Origin: Stenopsyche tienmushanensis
Taxonomy: Eukaryota; Arthropoda; Insecta; Trichoptera; Stenopsychidae
Assembly (NCBI GenBank): GCA_008973525.1
Contig: WACJ01000501.1
Span: 1,550,001 to 1,614,000 of the forward strand
Reading direction: 5' to 3'
Length of the DNA: 64,000 nt
The translations under genes were made by a program, and so were the position numbers. The notes under the pieces are model-generated. The model was not told the DNA's origin. It was given only the letters and a program-made list of their open reading frames with translations, and ran no database searches. Each line of letters opens with the position of its first letter. Within the stretch, counting starts at the first letter, position 1. This document shows positions 10,606 to 26,000 of the stretch, piece by piece.

Positions 10606-10719
10606 TTCGATACCTGAGATCTCATTATAGACTTAAAATAATACGCGTCTCTGTGATATTCATCATGCGTTTCATGAGTCTCCATCCCTCTCGATCTTCC
10701 GCTTTCCGCATCTAGTTTT

Positions 10720-13700
10720 TTTTTCTTCTTTAAAATGCCGTCGATTCTTCAGCAGCATTTTATATTAACTTATTCCATGGCAAATTTATCACATGTGCAC
10801 TGCCCGAATGCTAAATATTCACGGTCAAAATCAAAGCAAACTGATGTGACGTGATGATATACATTTTAAAAGCAACGTGTTGTTCGAATAAATCCTAAAA
10901 TTAAATATTCAAATAGCGGATTGATGATTTAATACGTAGGCAATTTCTATATAGCATTAATACAAATATAGAACAGACTTATAAATAAAGGGAGAATAAC
11001 TTAAGTGATGTGGGATTAATCGAAACACCAACAAAATTATCCTTAGTTATTTGATGTTCTATTATGGCTCGGTTATTGTGTTGAAATTAAGTTAGCGTAC
11101 TGTCTACGAGCAATCTTGTATGATTTTTAAGCATCATTTCATTATATTCGATGTTCTCATGATAAAATATTGATCGCAGACTCACCTGTGAGTCTTCCGT
11201 CATCGTTTTATTCCATGGAATAAAAAATATATATACTTAATAACGAGTAACGTCTAATATAAGAACATTTGATAAAGATGCAGTTATAGATATTTTTATC
11301 ATTAATACTGAGAATTTTTAAGATATTCAATTTTGTTTTGAAGAATTTGTTATCCTGTAATTTTATTATACAAAACGTTTCTTGGAATATCTGGCTTTTG
11401 ATCATAACATGTGTATTTATTACATCTAACGTCAAAAGAAATATTAATATATTTTAAATTAAATCCGAAACACATTCCAAATTTGATTTTATATATGAAT
11501 TGTTTTGTCTTTGTGGCAGAATTCTATTAGATCATAAACTATTCAGTATTTACGTGACCAGATATCTTAAGTGCCAGTTTATAATTCATTCAATGCTACA
11601 AAAAGTTGAATCAATCAAGGTGAACCGAACGCTGAATCATTTAATACCATATATAGTATAACGTAACTGTTTTATCAATGAACGAACGACAAAAGACGTA
11701 CAGGTATTATATCGGAACCTCTCGATGAACATATTGTACAGCTCAGTCTGTAAAACATGATTTTTCAGATGAAAAATTAGAGAGAAACGCTGAAATAAGA
11801 CCCGATACGAGAAGACATTTAACCCATATAATAAAATCACAGTGTCGCTGTTTTTCTATCGATTATTATCACGGGTCAAATTATTTACACCGAATTGTTT
11901 GTTTATATAATTTACAGTAGGAGTTTCCGAGTAAAAATAACGTTTGCATTCCGCCATTATATAAAAACACCCGACGGCGTCGTCGTCAGATATTTCCAAG
12001 AAATTATTGATAAATTTATTTAACAGTCTATAATAAATTTACATCTCAAAATTCAAAAACATTCCGATTCCAGGTATTTATAATGCAGATGAAAAATAAA
12101 TTGATTCGTGCGAATTGCGATTGAATTAAACGCGTTTTTAACTATTTGCCGATAGTCAAACGGGCCATATTTCAAAACTAGCCATTCCGTTAACGCTTCA
12201 AAGCTTCTATTTTTTTACATGATGTAAGAGATCCAGTGTCGGTTTTTTTTTGATGTTCACGTCCAAAGAATACAGCTCAACTGAGGTCAAATGTTTGCAT
12301 AAAAAAAACCAGTTTGTCTGCTAAAGACAAACATTGAGATTTTTACCTTTTGAAGCGCAGTTAAGCATTGATTGCTCTCTATTCAGATTTATATTGTTAA
12401 TGAAATGATGGATTTAATTATATGTTAATTATTGTGGATCACAAGCTGAAGATGATCAAGGATTCAGATCTAAAAACAAGAGCGAAATGGAATATTGTAT
12501 AAGGCCTTTCAATAGGGACTCTGCGAACATAATCATATCCGGTAAAATATTGTTTTGGAGTGTCCTAATGCATTTGCAGTTTGAATTATCCAGGCGAATA
12601 TAATTTTTGAATTATATTTTGTGCTACATTCCAATGGAATCCATTTAAACAATTCCCTGGCAACAGTCCTTTGCACCATAATAGGCCAAATATGGACCAT
12701 GTGAGAAATTTTTTAATCATACTTTTTTGATACTATTTTTTTTTTACTTATTTTAATTTTATTTAAGTGATAGCTATTTTTTTCATAATAATGGTTCTGT
12801 AATATAAGACTCAAAGTACTTAAATGTTTTTACAATTCGTATGATTTATGTTGTTAGGGATCTTACATTAAGATTTCAGAGTAAGAATTTGAGTATGAGT
12901 ATAATAATATAAAAAAAAACTTAATTTTGCTTCTAAAACTGTATTTTTCATTTAAATACACAGTCTCAACACAGACATTTTTACCCAGTTTATTGAGAAA
13001 CGTCCGTATATACATTTGAGAATTAATTTAAAAATATGTTTATTTATTCTTTACTATGGATAATTTCTGGAATTGCATCTTTAATCAGTAAAAGATACGA
13101 CGTACGAATTACATCATGCTTTAGACAGATATATAGTCTCAATATTGTTCAATTTGATTCAGTTTGGCAACGTTAGTCGGTCGTTGCAGTTGTTTGGGTA
13201 GGAGCTCTACTAGTAAGCAACAATAAAAGTTAGTTATGTTTATTTAATTGAATGTCTTTATCATATAATTTGCATGATTTAATAACTAGTCTCAATCCAG
13301 ACCAATAGTGAAGTGTTAAAATGTGTATTTTTATTCTTCAAATATCATAGTTTTCTCATTTCTCATAGCATATATCATGATCATTTAGGGTTTTAATCAA
13401 ACAGCTGAGATATTAATTTGCCAATATTCAAGCAAAATATTCGACGGGTGACAAAACATCTTGCAATTGTAACATTACATCTGTACGAATTTTTTTTATA
13501 CACGTTCAAGTCCAAAACGTTAAGGTCATCATTTTGACTCGTGATCTTGTGACCCAATTGACGCAAAGTTCAAAAACAAGGTCGACATTATCAATTGTAA
13601 TAGTGGTTTCCTAAGATTAATTAACAATTATAAGGAAAACCGTATTGATTAATTGAAGGCAATTCCTGTTGAAATTGCGTTCGATTAGCTCATTTAATTG

Positions 13701-13968
13701 TTGTTAAATTGTTCCAATTGTTAAGACATCAATGTAAACTTAAAAAAATAACAAGAACACAACATCAATCATCATGTTGTCCACAATTATTTCATGGTCA
13801 AAATTAAATTAAAAATATATAACGACATCTATATATTAATATTGTATTTAAAAGAATGGTTCAAATATTTACTAATATTATTAATTTTTAAGTGAATCAA
13901 TAGATGTCAATAGTTTTCATTGTTGCGGGTGCTCTAAATAATAAACATATTTTTTATATTATTTTCAG
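10720..13968. other. AT-rich region upstream of gelsolin
   Basis: More than 3 kb without a supported coding region. Short open frames at 11.2-11.4 and 11.6-11.8 kb are AT-driven and have no family features. A transposon-end fragment (CCTTTCAATAGGGACTCTGC) lies at about 12,507-12,526, like the end at 450. A likely promoter is listed at 11958-12073. Confidence 0.5.
11958..12073 (+). promoter_or_regulatory. Candidate core promoter and 5' non-coding exon of gelsolin
   Basis: TATATAAAA at 11958-11966 is followed 30 bases later by TCAGAT with A at 11988, the spacing expected between a TATA box and an insect initiator. A GC-rich stretch (CCCGACGGCGTCGTCGTC) lies between. A good splice donor CCAG|GTATTT at 12073/12074 could join the acceptor TTTTCAG at 13968, which begins the exon holding the gelsolin start codon. 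Inference from motifs only. Confidence 0.4.
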
Positions 13969-14000
13969 ATAATTGAGGAGTCCCTTGATAAGTAGCTATC

Positions 14001-17000
14001 ATGAAGATATCTACAGTTTTAGGTTTTATATTCGCATCCTTATTTTTGCTGATTTGTCACAATGTCGAAGCTGGAACTGTCAGAAATAGACCGACGGCCG
14101 CTGTTTCTCCCAAAGCAACACTTTTAAACGCAAAAGTGAGTCAAAAAACATTTTTTTAATTAGAAAATAAGAGTTTTTTTTTAATGTATTTTTTTTTTGT
14201 AATAACAATACAAATTACAAAATGCATGTTTTTTACTGGATAATTATTAAAAACGAGGAAGCACTGAACCGCATGAATTAAATTTAAAGAAAAAACATCC
14301 GATTTGATGTTTGTGATATTCTTTATCAAAATTTATTTTAAAATATTCGGTTCTAACGATAAGTAATTCGGATGCAGGTGCGCTCTATGCATTGTCCCAG
14401 ATTCCGTATGTAAAATAAAAATGAGCGGATCAAGTGGTTTCATAATTGTAACAAACTGTTCTGCAATTGTAATGTTTTCGGAGGCTGATCTCGATTTTGA
14501 GTTAACACATCATTTGCGGGAGGCGGATTACAGTTTTTAGTGCGCCGCTCACCGTATGCACGCAAAACCAAGAGCGAACACATCTAACATTTCTGAAATT
14601 GAAATGATTTTTAGATTTTTTTCCATAAATATATTTTTTCAACTCAAACTATGAATAGGACATATTAATAAACTAGTTTTGTTTTGGAAGCCCTCTGATG
14701 AAGATATTGTTGACAGGACATATGTAGAATCTCACTATATTTTTTAAACTTTTTTAAATGCACTGAGGGCTTAGGGGAATAATATTAATAATTATATATG
14801 TAATAATAATAATTCAAAATAATATTTTGTCCAAGCTCTAACCATTGTTTCTTTGTCTTCACGTTTGAATAGAAATTCCATTTCTCATCAAGAAATGGGT
14901 TAAATAGTTTTTTTTTCTTGTAATAATCTGCTGATGTTGAGCCGTTGTGTTGCGGTCGATCAATGCGTTTGAATCCAAACACCTTATTTTTTAATCTTGT
15001 CCAAATTCTGCAGGATTTTCTGAGTATTGGGCTAAGATTTGTCAATCATTTATGTTAATTTTTCGATGGTCAGTATCTGATAGTCCTCGATTGCAGACTT
15101 GAGACCTGCTTCATTCCCCTGGATGAGTCGTCTACTTTGAGGTTCATTTTCGTTTGAAGCTTTTATCCTTCTAGCATATCGACGAGTATGTTATCGATAG
15201 CAACTATACTATTATTCTTCAGACGTAGGGCCGTAACAGTGGTGTGGCAAAGCAGGCGCCCACTACGGGCGCAACTGGGCTTGGGGCGCAAAACGCAGAA
15301 TATCAATCGAGAATTGTACATATCTTCTTCGAACAACTTCGTTTTGTAATGGGAGTTTGTAATCGTTCTGTAGATATGTTCGGGTGTGGCGTCCGATCGC
15401 GAGGCGTTCATTCGTTAATGCAGCGGTCCGAAAAGCAGACCGGTTGGATACACAGACCTCGTGGCCACTTCGTCTTCTTCTAAGCTTTTTTGTGGCATTT
15501 TCCAATTAATTTCAGTATAAATTTTATAATCGGCCGAAAATATTGTTATCTTTATCTTACTGCGGGTTTATGCCGATTGGGTCGGCCCAATGTTTGAGCG
15601 ATAACGAAGAAAAGACGGATTAGACAACTTAGACAGAGTCAATCAGTGTTGATTAATGTAAAGTAAATGGTCAAGTAAAATGAAAACCATGTGCAACTCA
15701 CGACCCGGTCGGTATTCTGCGTTTTGCGCCCCAAACCCAGTTGCGTCCGTGGCGAGCGCCTGCTTTGCCACCCTTTTGCTACGGTTTATTTATGAAATAA
15801 AAAAAACAATCAATTTTTCGAACCGTCCAATATGATTTCCCCCCTTAAATGCCCCCGCATAAAATGTGTTAATATGCACAAGTCTGCTTATCAACGGCAG
15901 TCGTCTTCGGACCGGTGGGAACGTAGTTTGTGTGCGGAGACAAATCGCTTAATTCAACACATCACGCGCTTATAAATTTTCAAATTCGTAAGTAAAAATA
16001 TATCAAACGCCGAGAATTTCTTTGAATAATGCGGTTATTGTTTGCTCATCATTCAAAAACCTGCACAAATCGAATTGCATCGCGAACTTTCAATGCTATA
16101 AAAATGTCACTTATTGTTTTATATTAAAAAACAAATTAATCGCATGAAAAATAACAATTCGAATTGTGCATTTGATTTTATTACATTTGGCCGTTGATTA
16201 TTTTGACGTTTATTCGACGACGCCGTATATGGTCATATAATTTGGTGTTTAGACGCACTCGATTGATTCAAAATTATGACATGAAACGTCAAATGTCATT
16301 TTGAATATGTCCGTATGTGATGCGGATTGAGTTGATCTTTGAATGTTTCTGTGTTCCATTGTCCATTCCGGATGCCGATTCGATTTCGTTTCGCAATGAT
16401 GGTTTTTTATCCTCATCTTCAGGCTGTTTTATGGTCCGCCAACCGCATGTGACCTTGCTATTCTGCTCGCTTGAAGGTCGCCTAAACACCATACATATTT
16501 TATTCGGAATACAGCCAAACAAAATATTGATTTTATATCTGAAAACAGTCTGATACGATTTATTTTCATAATCACCAAAGAACGACGATTGCTTAAATTG
16601 ATCGCATAGCAATAAACATAAAAACCATTCATAATACATTGTACGCAATAAATTAATCAATGGTATGTTTGTTCTTTATTCTATTTTCAAGGATGCTTTA
16701 ATTCTTGCTGGCGTATTTATAAAGTACAGTACATACATTTTTGTCGGTCTGAAAAATAAACAGGCAGTTCTTTCACGATCACAATACACCATTTAGCCAA
16801 TATCCGTTTGCGAAATTACACCGTCGAATTATTAATTACTTATGTTTTGTAAAGCCCCCAATACACGTTCGACATTAAACATGTCGGGATATATTATAGA
16901 TGTTGTTCCTATAGGTTCGGGTTTAAATTGATATGTTTATATAAATATTTAGTATACATTTTAATCGTTTGAGGGCTATGCCCAATTTTGCAAATTCTTA

Positions 17001-20000
17001 CAAAAATAATCCGAGGGGGTTAAATCTGGCAAATCAATGAAAACTGTCTTCGCCTTCTTTGGAGCCGATTTGCCCCTTTTAGTCTATTGTTTTGACTGTT
17101 CTTTTATCTATAGACCGTGAGGCACTCATTCGTTGTGTCAGCGGCCCGAAAGGCGGACCGCTTGTGCACACAGACCTTGTGGCCACTCTCTCTTCTTTTA
17201 CGACTGTTTGCGGCATTTTCATTGATAAATGCGTACTCGGGCCATGGATCATGGAAGCACACCCAGAGCCTAATTCACATAGTTGGCAATAAAAAACCTA
17301 TATATTTATCAATGTTACTAATATATTTATATTTAGTATTAAGTCACAAAAAATGGCTAGTTTCTGCCCCGTGTTCAGAACGCATTTGAAGTAGAGAATG
17401 AGTATGTCTTCGCGGACATGGATATTTAAATTCGGTTTTACATCTTGTCTCTATGTTTCTTTGTCTCAGGTGTGAAGTGATGGACCTATGTTTCATCCAT
17501 GGCTATGAATCGACGCAAAAACTCGGCTTTATTGCTCTGAAACATCGCCAAATACTCACTCAACACCTATCTCGCTCTAAGCTTTCTCATGTCCAAATTT
17601 TCAGTTAATATGCGATATATAGAACTTTTTGAAATACCTGTCATCTGTCATGTCTGCTAGTTAGCGCACTTTCAGTCGACGGTCATCCATTATCACCTTA
17701 TTTGGTCGATATTCGTTTTGTCAGCTCATTCGGTCTCGTTTAAACTCTGCCACCCGATATTTTACAACAGTAAAAACACTATAGCTCTGTGACATTTTTA
17801 CCCATTTGGTTCCTGTAAATGTAACACTTCGGGACTAACAGCAGTAGTGATGAATCAGATTTTCGATCAAATTCATCTCCACCAATGTACCTTTCTTCGG
17901 TGGTCAACTCCTGATTGTGCTATTTTATAGGCTTATTGGTATCATTGTTATTCATCTCCAGCCCCATGATATTGACCAAAGATACAATCTCATTGATTAC
18001 ATGCTTAACAGGCACTGCCTCAAACCTTTCAAAGTAGCGTCCAAGAACGCTGTCCAGCCAAAGTTTCTTCCAAGCAAAAATAAGGGTTCTTTTGGTGGCC
18101 CTCTCTTATTTCTTATCTATCTTCTTGATGCTATGTGGAAGTGATCTTTTCTAAACTCATTGAGAGTGATATTGGTCACTTCAGTCAACATAACATTAGA
18201 AGAATGTTTTAGTGCATGGGCTTCTTAAAGTTAGAAATGAGTTGCTAGTCCATACGCTGGACTATTCGAGTGTCATTGGGAGGCAGAAATTGGATCTAGA
18301 TGAATTTAAATTCTTCACAGATTTGATGATTTGACATGCTTTGCTTTTACAATCCGGGACTTCCCGATATTCTATTCCGCTGTATATGATGAATGCAATG
18401 TTAATACATTTCATTCTCATGCCAAGAAACTTGATGCAGAAGCAACATTGATATCGAATCTCGTCCGAGGAATCCGTACGCTTTTATTGGAACCGTTCCA
18501 TAAGCATTCGATCACTCGAGTACTCAATGAAAACACTTCATAATTCCTTCACATAATATTATATTTTCTGAGAGCGCGTGGGAGCCATTTACTTATCTAG
18601 GCGTCCAGGTGCTCATATTGAATTTCCAATGAATCCACTTCGACTGGCCGATAAATGCGTAATTATTTCAGCGCGCATGCTTTTCCAATAAACTTTTAAC
18701 TCTTCTGCGTATCTTGAAGATCTTCAGCGTCGTTCTGACTTTATTTATAGTGACTTCTCTCAGAGCGTTCCGAGAAATTCGGTCCTGAACTAAACACCGC
18801 GTCATACTGTGATCGAATTTCCCGGTCGTTTTTTCAAATGAAAAAAAAGGACATATTTACAAACACAATCCGAATACTTCCATGGAACGATGCTAATCAA
18901 TAGATAATATAGCGATGGAGCTGCTACATTTTTTTGAAATCAAACATCACGTCCGATAAGATCCACATCGACCAAAAACGCCTGAATTTCGCATTTAAAA
19001 AATCGACTTTGATGCGCAGCAGATAAAATCATTATTTTAAATGCCAAAAGCGACAATCTATTCGTTAATCGCTTTATGATTCAAATTTTACTGCATATCT
19101 TTTGGACGTTTTTTTTAAACCTTGTGGACATTATGTATGTGTATTGAGTTATTTTTTTAAGTGAAACTTGTCTAGGCGCGGTATGACAAATTAGCTTGAA
19201 CATCACGAAAAGTGAAACTCCAAGTGGCAGTCGGTCGGAAATAGGAGGGTGAATCTCCCAGGCGGTTGCATATATCATAAAAACGCGCATGCGCCGCACT
19301 ACCTGCTGTTAATCTGTGCAGATTCAATTCACCAGATTAACAGCGACATCTTGTGTGGTGCACGATTTTCGGTCTAGCGGTGATGTGTGTAGGAGGTGGG
19401 AGTCGTAGGGTGGTTGGATAGCCTTGACTGCTGGAAGACGTTCTTCCGGCGGCCAGATCTTTCTCTCTCGATAAATAAATCAGCTAAAATGAAAGCGTTT
19501 CTATACAGCATTCTCCACCACATCGCACTGATGGTTCCATTACGGCCCGAAAGAAGAACGAGCCCCCGTGTGAGTGCGTGCAAATTAATAGAACAAGCAA
19601 GTGTTGGTAAGCTGGTAGACTTGAATTGCTAGTTCTGTTTTTAAGTAAAAAAATAGTTCTTAGGCTTGCTGGTTAGTTGGCACTAGCTTGAAAACTGGGC
19701 ATGTCGTCACTATTTTCAAACTCATTTATATCAGTATCGATTTGAGATCCTCCTGATATTTTACCAAAAGTGCGTCGCGGCGATATATAGACGTGGAAGT
19801 ACGAAGTAAGAAATTGTGTCTGCATTCATTTCATTTCAGTAACCCAATGGAACGACGTAAAATATTTGCTAGCCGGTTATAAATTTACATTTTTTATAAT
19901 ATTGATTATTTTCCCGCTATAGAATCAACCGCATCATAACTTTTTTAATGGCGTGTTTTTCAGTGTTGCCATTGTAAAAAATGAATAATAAATGACGTGT

Positions 20001-23000
20001 CAAATATTTTCGTCCCCTTTTATGACGATGATAAAATTCGTATTCTAATCTAAATTAATGAGCAACTCGTTCGTTGTTTACACATATAATCTTGATTCGT
20101 GACTCAAGAAAAAAATATGAAACGCAGCTCTGTACGCTGAATCGATGATTGCACTTTTCCCAACAAAATCGGATCTCTGCCAAAGAAAATAGTGACATCT
20201 TATGATGATATAAAGGAGACAAACGGGTATTAATCAGTGCATATCGCATCTGAAAGTCTTCGGGAGGAGAGCTTTCTGATCGCCGATTATATAATATTTT
20301 ATAGGTATTCTTATTTCCGATTTTTTAAGGTGGCTTTTAGCAGGTTTCGAACCGTTGTTTTTTTTATTTCGGTTTCGGTTTTGGTTACGTTCCTAATATT
20401 AATTTACCCATTTATATCAGTTCGGCTACGGTTTTCCTTTTATGGAATATTGCCAATCATTTTGACATTGGTTTTTCGTGGCGTATGTATATTTTTTAAA
20501 ATGTGGTCGCCACACCCCTGTAGGGTGCAACCAGTTAACCGCGGGACTACTTATTTTCGATGCCTTTTTAAATTATCAGGGCTTATCATTCGCGTCTATA
20601 TAATGTCGAGCGTCTTAAAATAAATATAAATTCAGAACATTTTAATGAGGTCTCATAAAAATAAATTAATGATCCATTTCGCTCCTGCCTTGGGAACCGC
20701 CATGGTCCGCCCACTGCCATTTTTAAACTGCTTTGCCTTTTAACAACGTCGTTAAGATGGACTGTGACATTTTGCAATTAGGCTGAATTTTGTTGGCTTT
20801 CCGCGTTTTACATTCAGGCCGCGCAAGCTTGCCATAGAAACACGTAAAATACGATTGCCATTGAGTTTCTTTCGATCGTTTACTAAGTCAGAATTGCTCA
20901 TGTATTGTTAATGCGATGATAATTACTGCGGAAAGACAAATCCGCTTAGCCTTCGTCATTTTTTCTTCCATGATTCATGAAATTGTACGATGAATCAAGC
21001 GGTTTTTATGACACGATAAAAAGCGAAAGTTTGTAATATGGCGATGAGGATAAAGCAGCAGTTTAAAATGGCAGGTCTTATCGCGAGGCGAACGAATTGC
21101 ACCAAAGAACACCATTAGTCGAATCGACTAACATGCATACTTTACAGATAAAAACAGATAATTCGACCACTTGTTTATAGTTCATTTTTATTCTTTCAGG
21201 ACGCCAAAAGGAAAGGAATGTCTCATCCAGCATTCGAAGAGGCGGGAACGCACAGCGGCCTAGAGTTATGGCGCATAGAGGTCAGTTATGTTACATCGAA
21301 CCAATAAATTTACGTAATTACATGAGGGTATTTTATCTGTGCCATATGGTTGTTTTTATGGCGCCGATGGGACGCTATTGTCCCTTTGCCAAATGGATAT
21401 CGATTTTTCGACGTGGCCTTGCCTGAACCACTTACTGCTTGTTCTGGACCACTTATCGTGAAGTTATTCCAATATTCATAATGCATAATTGATGTTTGCG
21501 GACATGTGAACGAATCTATTTAATGCATGTCATATGTATGATCCAAAAACTTATAATGCCGTGTCATTCATGTCGTATCTGATGAACATCCATAATATTT
21601 TTATGCCAAGTAGACCATGAAATTGAGACGATGCTCGATTGAGCGGGCCTAAGCCCGATCCACACTATCGTGCCATTGACGGTTCGATATCGCTCCGATC
21701 CCGGTCCGATCAAATATTCTTACACAAGAAACAATCAGAGTATTCACACTATCGGATCTTTCCAATCCCGTTTTTTGTATGAGAATATTTGACCGGACCG
21801 AGACCGAGAGCGAGATCGAACCGTTACCGGCACCATAGTGTGGATCAGGCCTAATGAATATTATGATTGAGGCAAGAAAAGCGAAATCTCTAGAATCTAT
21901 TGCATGTATATCTCCATGTAGATCTCCAATTATTTGGAATCCATGGTGATTGGGCCAGGCTGTTGATAGGTGGCCAAAACGCTTGTGCAGCATATTCATC
22001 GTGATATGTGCTCTGTCTTGTTAGAACCATACGTCGTCGGTATCCATATCACCCCCGGGTGAGTATTTCACTCTGCGGTGCTCACCCATAAAACTCCAGG
22101 TGGTGGAAGGCTAACCCTACGTCCGTGGGTAACAGTTGAGCCCCCGAGGTAATGATGTAGAGTAGAAATGGGCGAAAGCAATCTCGTCAGTTTGCTCATT
22201 TAACGCTGCTGGGATAGCCTAGCTAAAATGAGTTGGGTGCGCAGCTTACCCTGTGCTGCATATCCGTAAAGTGGAATGTGGAACTGGCGATTACAGAAGA
22301 AACAAAAAGCGACATCACTATCTACAACGTTTAGTGCATATAGGGAAGAACGGCTTTCGGTTGCTCGAATGGCGACTTGTTTCCGTGGCTAGGTATTACA
22401 AATGACCAAACCAATACGAGTACCACGTGGAAGGAGGAGCCCCTGTAGTCCGTCATCTTCTCCGCTTTCTTTTAGAAGGCGCGGAGTGAAAGTGGGCTCC
22501 TGGAAGGTTTAGGGGATCAAAGAGCGGTGGAAGACACTCTTGTGTGGCTAGTCCGAGGGCACTCGGAATAAACTACACCGCAGCGTAGGGCATGGACTAT
22601 GTCTTTTTTTCGTTTTGGAAGAAGTACGGACCGATGATTCCGCCAGACCAAAGTCTGTACCAAACAGTGATTTTTTTCGGGATACAATAGGTGTTGGTGT
22701 ATCTCGTGTGCATACATTCACCTCTTCATTCGCTCGATATTGAACGTAGCATTACCACCGAGTTTCATTTCGAACGCTCACCCAGCGGGTATCCTGAACG
22801 TATTGACGAACAGTCTCGTGACCATATCGATAGGGAGTGTGAGAGGTTTGTAAAGACTGAGTAGTTTTCTTCTGAAGACAGTGGAAAACTACTTTAGACG
22901 ACCTTTTTGATTCTACTGGAAAGGGATTTCTGGAGTCCATAGAGTCCAGTCCCTCCTTTCCTCGCTAGGGCATTGCCGAGCTAGGAAGACATACGTGACG

Positions 23001-26000
23001 TTTAAGTGCATCTTGTATTCACTCTTACACCAACTGAGGGTGTCTCCCTGTCCTCGCATAACTTACCCGAGCGAATTCGAGACTGAATAGTTTCCTATTT
23101 CAGGTTGACCCTTTCAGACACTATTGAATATTTCAATATTTATTTCCCCTATAGAAGGGGGAAATCTTTGAAAAGACCATCCTAGTGTGGGATTCCTACC
23201 CGCTAAAACCCTCACCCCTTTTGTCTCCACCAATCCCCTGGGAATCCGCTTTCGCAGCAGACGGTGTTCATTCTTCTAGTTCGTTCTATTTTTTCTTTTT
23301 ATCGCATGTTCTTATTAGCGAAATTCGCACACGCTTCCTACTTTTGTTTGGTTTTGGTCATTGTGGTGACCATGTCGGATATAGTTGGGATTTCTCCATT
23401 TTTCCCCGCTAATTCTCGCATATCATCTGCCCACACTTCACATTTGAAGACGATGTTCTCCGCGTTATAGCGATCTTCGCTGCAGTGGTGGCACTTTGTT
23501 GAGTTCTCCTTGCCAATTTTAAATAGGTAAGGGCTGAAGCACCCATGTCTCGTTAGCATCTGGGTCAGGTGATAGGTGAGTCATTCCAGATTCCGTAGGT
23601 GTCCATTTTTGTATCGCTGGGATCAATTGGTATGTTTACCTTCTCTTTGATCCGGTGTCTCAGCGATTCTGCCATTGTTTGATTGAATCTTCCCGGGCTT
23701 CTTCTTTTCTTGTGTTTTTTGGAAGTGTACCTGCTAGAACTTGTACTGCGTTCAGTGAGATTGTTAGCTTAACCTAATAAATTTTGAGCGTCCCCATTGA
23801 AATACCCTATGGAAGCTTGAGTAGGATGTCGATTTCTATATCCAATATTTTTGTAAAAATCACTAAATTTCGATTGTTTGGCTTTTGATCACTTACACGA
23901 AGAAGAATTTATAACAAAATTTTTAAATGAAATAAGAGCTTCGTTTAACGTTATTTTGAGACAGAGTTCTTTTACGAAGCAAAAGGCGTCATCGCATAAA
24001 CGACCAAATATCGTCGTCGGCACTTTTCGCAAGTGATGACAACCACGGCGTTTGGCATTAAGAGGGTTAAATGGATGAAATTGGGACCGATGACGAACAG
24101 ATGTGTTTCAGTCATTCAAATGGCTTGGATTTATTTTTTGTTCTTAACGTTTGCAAGATGTCTGCAAAACACATCTGCAATCGATCAGAAGCTTTTTTGC
24201 TTTCCTGCGCATTTCTGGACATCGAAATCATTATTTTTGTTGGCGAAATATTATCATTTAGAAGCGACGAAAGAAACTTATTATCGATGCCAGATCGCCC
24301 AACATTTACAAGAAAATGTAACAGTTTTATTGGGTCCTTTGAGAAAATCCAGGTGCCAGAAAAGCTCCAATTTACACTTTCCTTTGATCTGATTAAATTT
24401 AATATTCGATCGTAAATTTCGTTACCAAACAACATGAATTGTGGACAATCATATTTATTGCCAACGTTGAATGTCAAGGAAAATGTAAAATAAAGTAATT
24501 TATAATCTAATGATGACGATCTGTTTAGATTTAGATCAAGCAATCTCAAATATGTTATACTTTATTATGCAACAATATGAAAAATTGTGTCAAAAGATTA
24601 CATGTAATAATTTGAAGAGCACTGTATTTTTTTAATATCGAGTGAAGTTTATTTTTGTACTGTTGCAGTAATCACTATTTTTAACATCTGCTGTAGGACA
24701 TGACATTCTTTATTGCAGTAGTATATCTTTCTTCAGCGAACATTGAATTCAAATTCAATATATTCTAATGTATTTAAAGAAACACAAGCATTGATTCAAA
24801 TGAATATTTTTTTCATCAAGAAATCTTATGCAAATGTTTATTATGTTGTCAATTGCATTATATGATCTCCGAGTTATATCTAGAACGCTCACCCAGCGGG
24901 CCACCTGAGTGAACGTATCGAAGGGCGCTTTCACTACCGTTTAGATAGGGAGTGTAGGGGATTTGTAAACAATCATAATTTCTCCTAGAAATGCAGTGAA
25001 AAATTATTAGAGACGACCTTATATACTATTGGACAAAATGCTATGCACTAGTAGACATTCACGAATATTAGAAAAAGCAAAATGGTGAAATACAACGTAA
25101 TAAACGATGCACTATCAATTGAATGCATTGAAAATCAATCAACTGAAAAGCGATTACAATGGGCTGACATAATCTCATGCAATCGATTTTATTTTTAATG
25201 CAGTTACTGCGTTCAAAGCAATAAAAACGACACATTTTATCTAAGTTGATCGTAAACCTGGGACTACGACTGTATTAATATCAATCCATGATAGGACGCA
25301 AGACAAACATCTCACCATCGTCCTATCATGAGACTATTATCATATTTTTTTATGATTGATATTGGCGGTTCTGACACCATCGTAAATCGTGCTCTTAGGT
25401 CCAGTGGTGGATTTATCTATAGGCCTAGAAGGTGCTTTCTTTCCCTAGGATCGACAGCGACTACGAGGCGTAGACGGCGCTTCCAAGGGACTCCAAATCG
25501 AACCTCATCTCGAACTGAATTTTGCGAACCTCCCGAATTCTCCCGAGCTCCAGCTTGAATCCCTACTATTATTTGGATGATTCTTAAAGCTTTACATCCA
25601 CAGCGATTTCTGTATTGCTCTATGGAATATCGTTTTCGCCATCGCATTCCCCGAAGGATGTTTCGATTCTTCGAGAATCAACATCCGATCGGAGGCACGT
25701 AAGTTGTCCAATGATGTATGTAGCCGAGTTTGGTCAATTTTTGTGAAAATTTATTTTCTTTAGAAGAAAATCGGAAAACTAAAAGGCTTTCATGGCAATG
25801 CCGATCTTTCCAAGTTACACGTTGATTCAATCTTTTATGATCTTGCATTCCAACTTATATTTAGGGGATATGTATATAAATTTGTTAAAACTGTCGGCGA
25901 TATTTTCTTCTTTAGCTCTTATATATATATAATAATTTTTATCTGCTCCGCAAAACACTCACCTGATAATCTTCACGATAAGATAATCATACTGAGCTCT

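Noticed and set aside
16289..16660. Overlapping open frames in gelsolin intron 1
   Set aside because: Open on both strands, low complexity in places, no domain or splice support.
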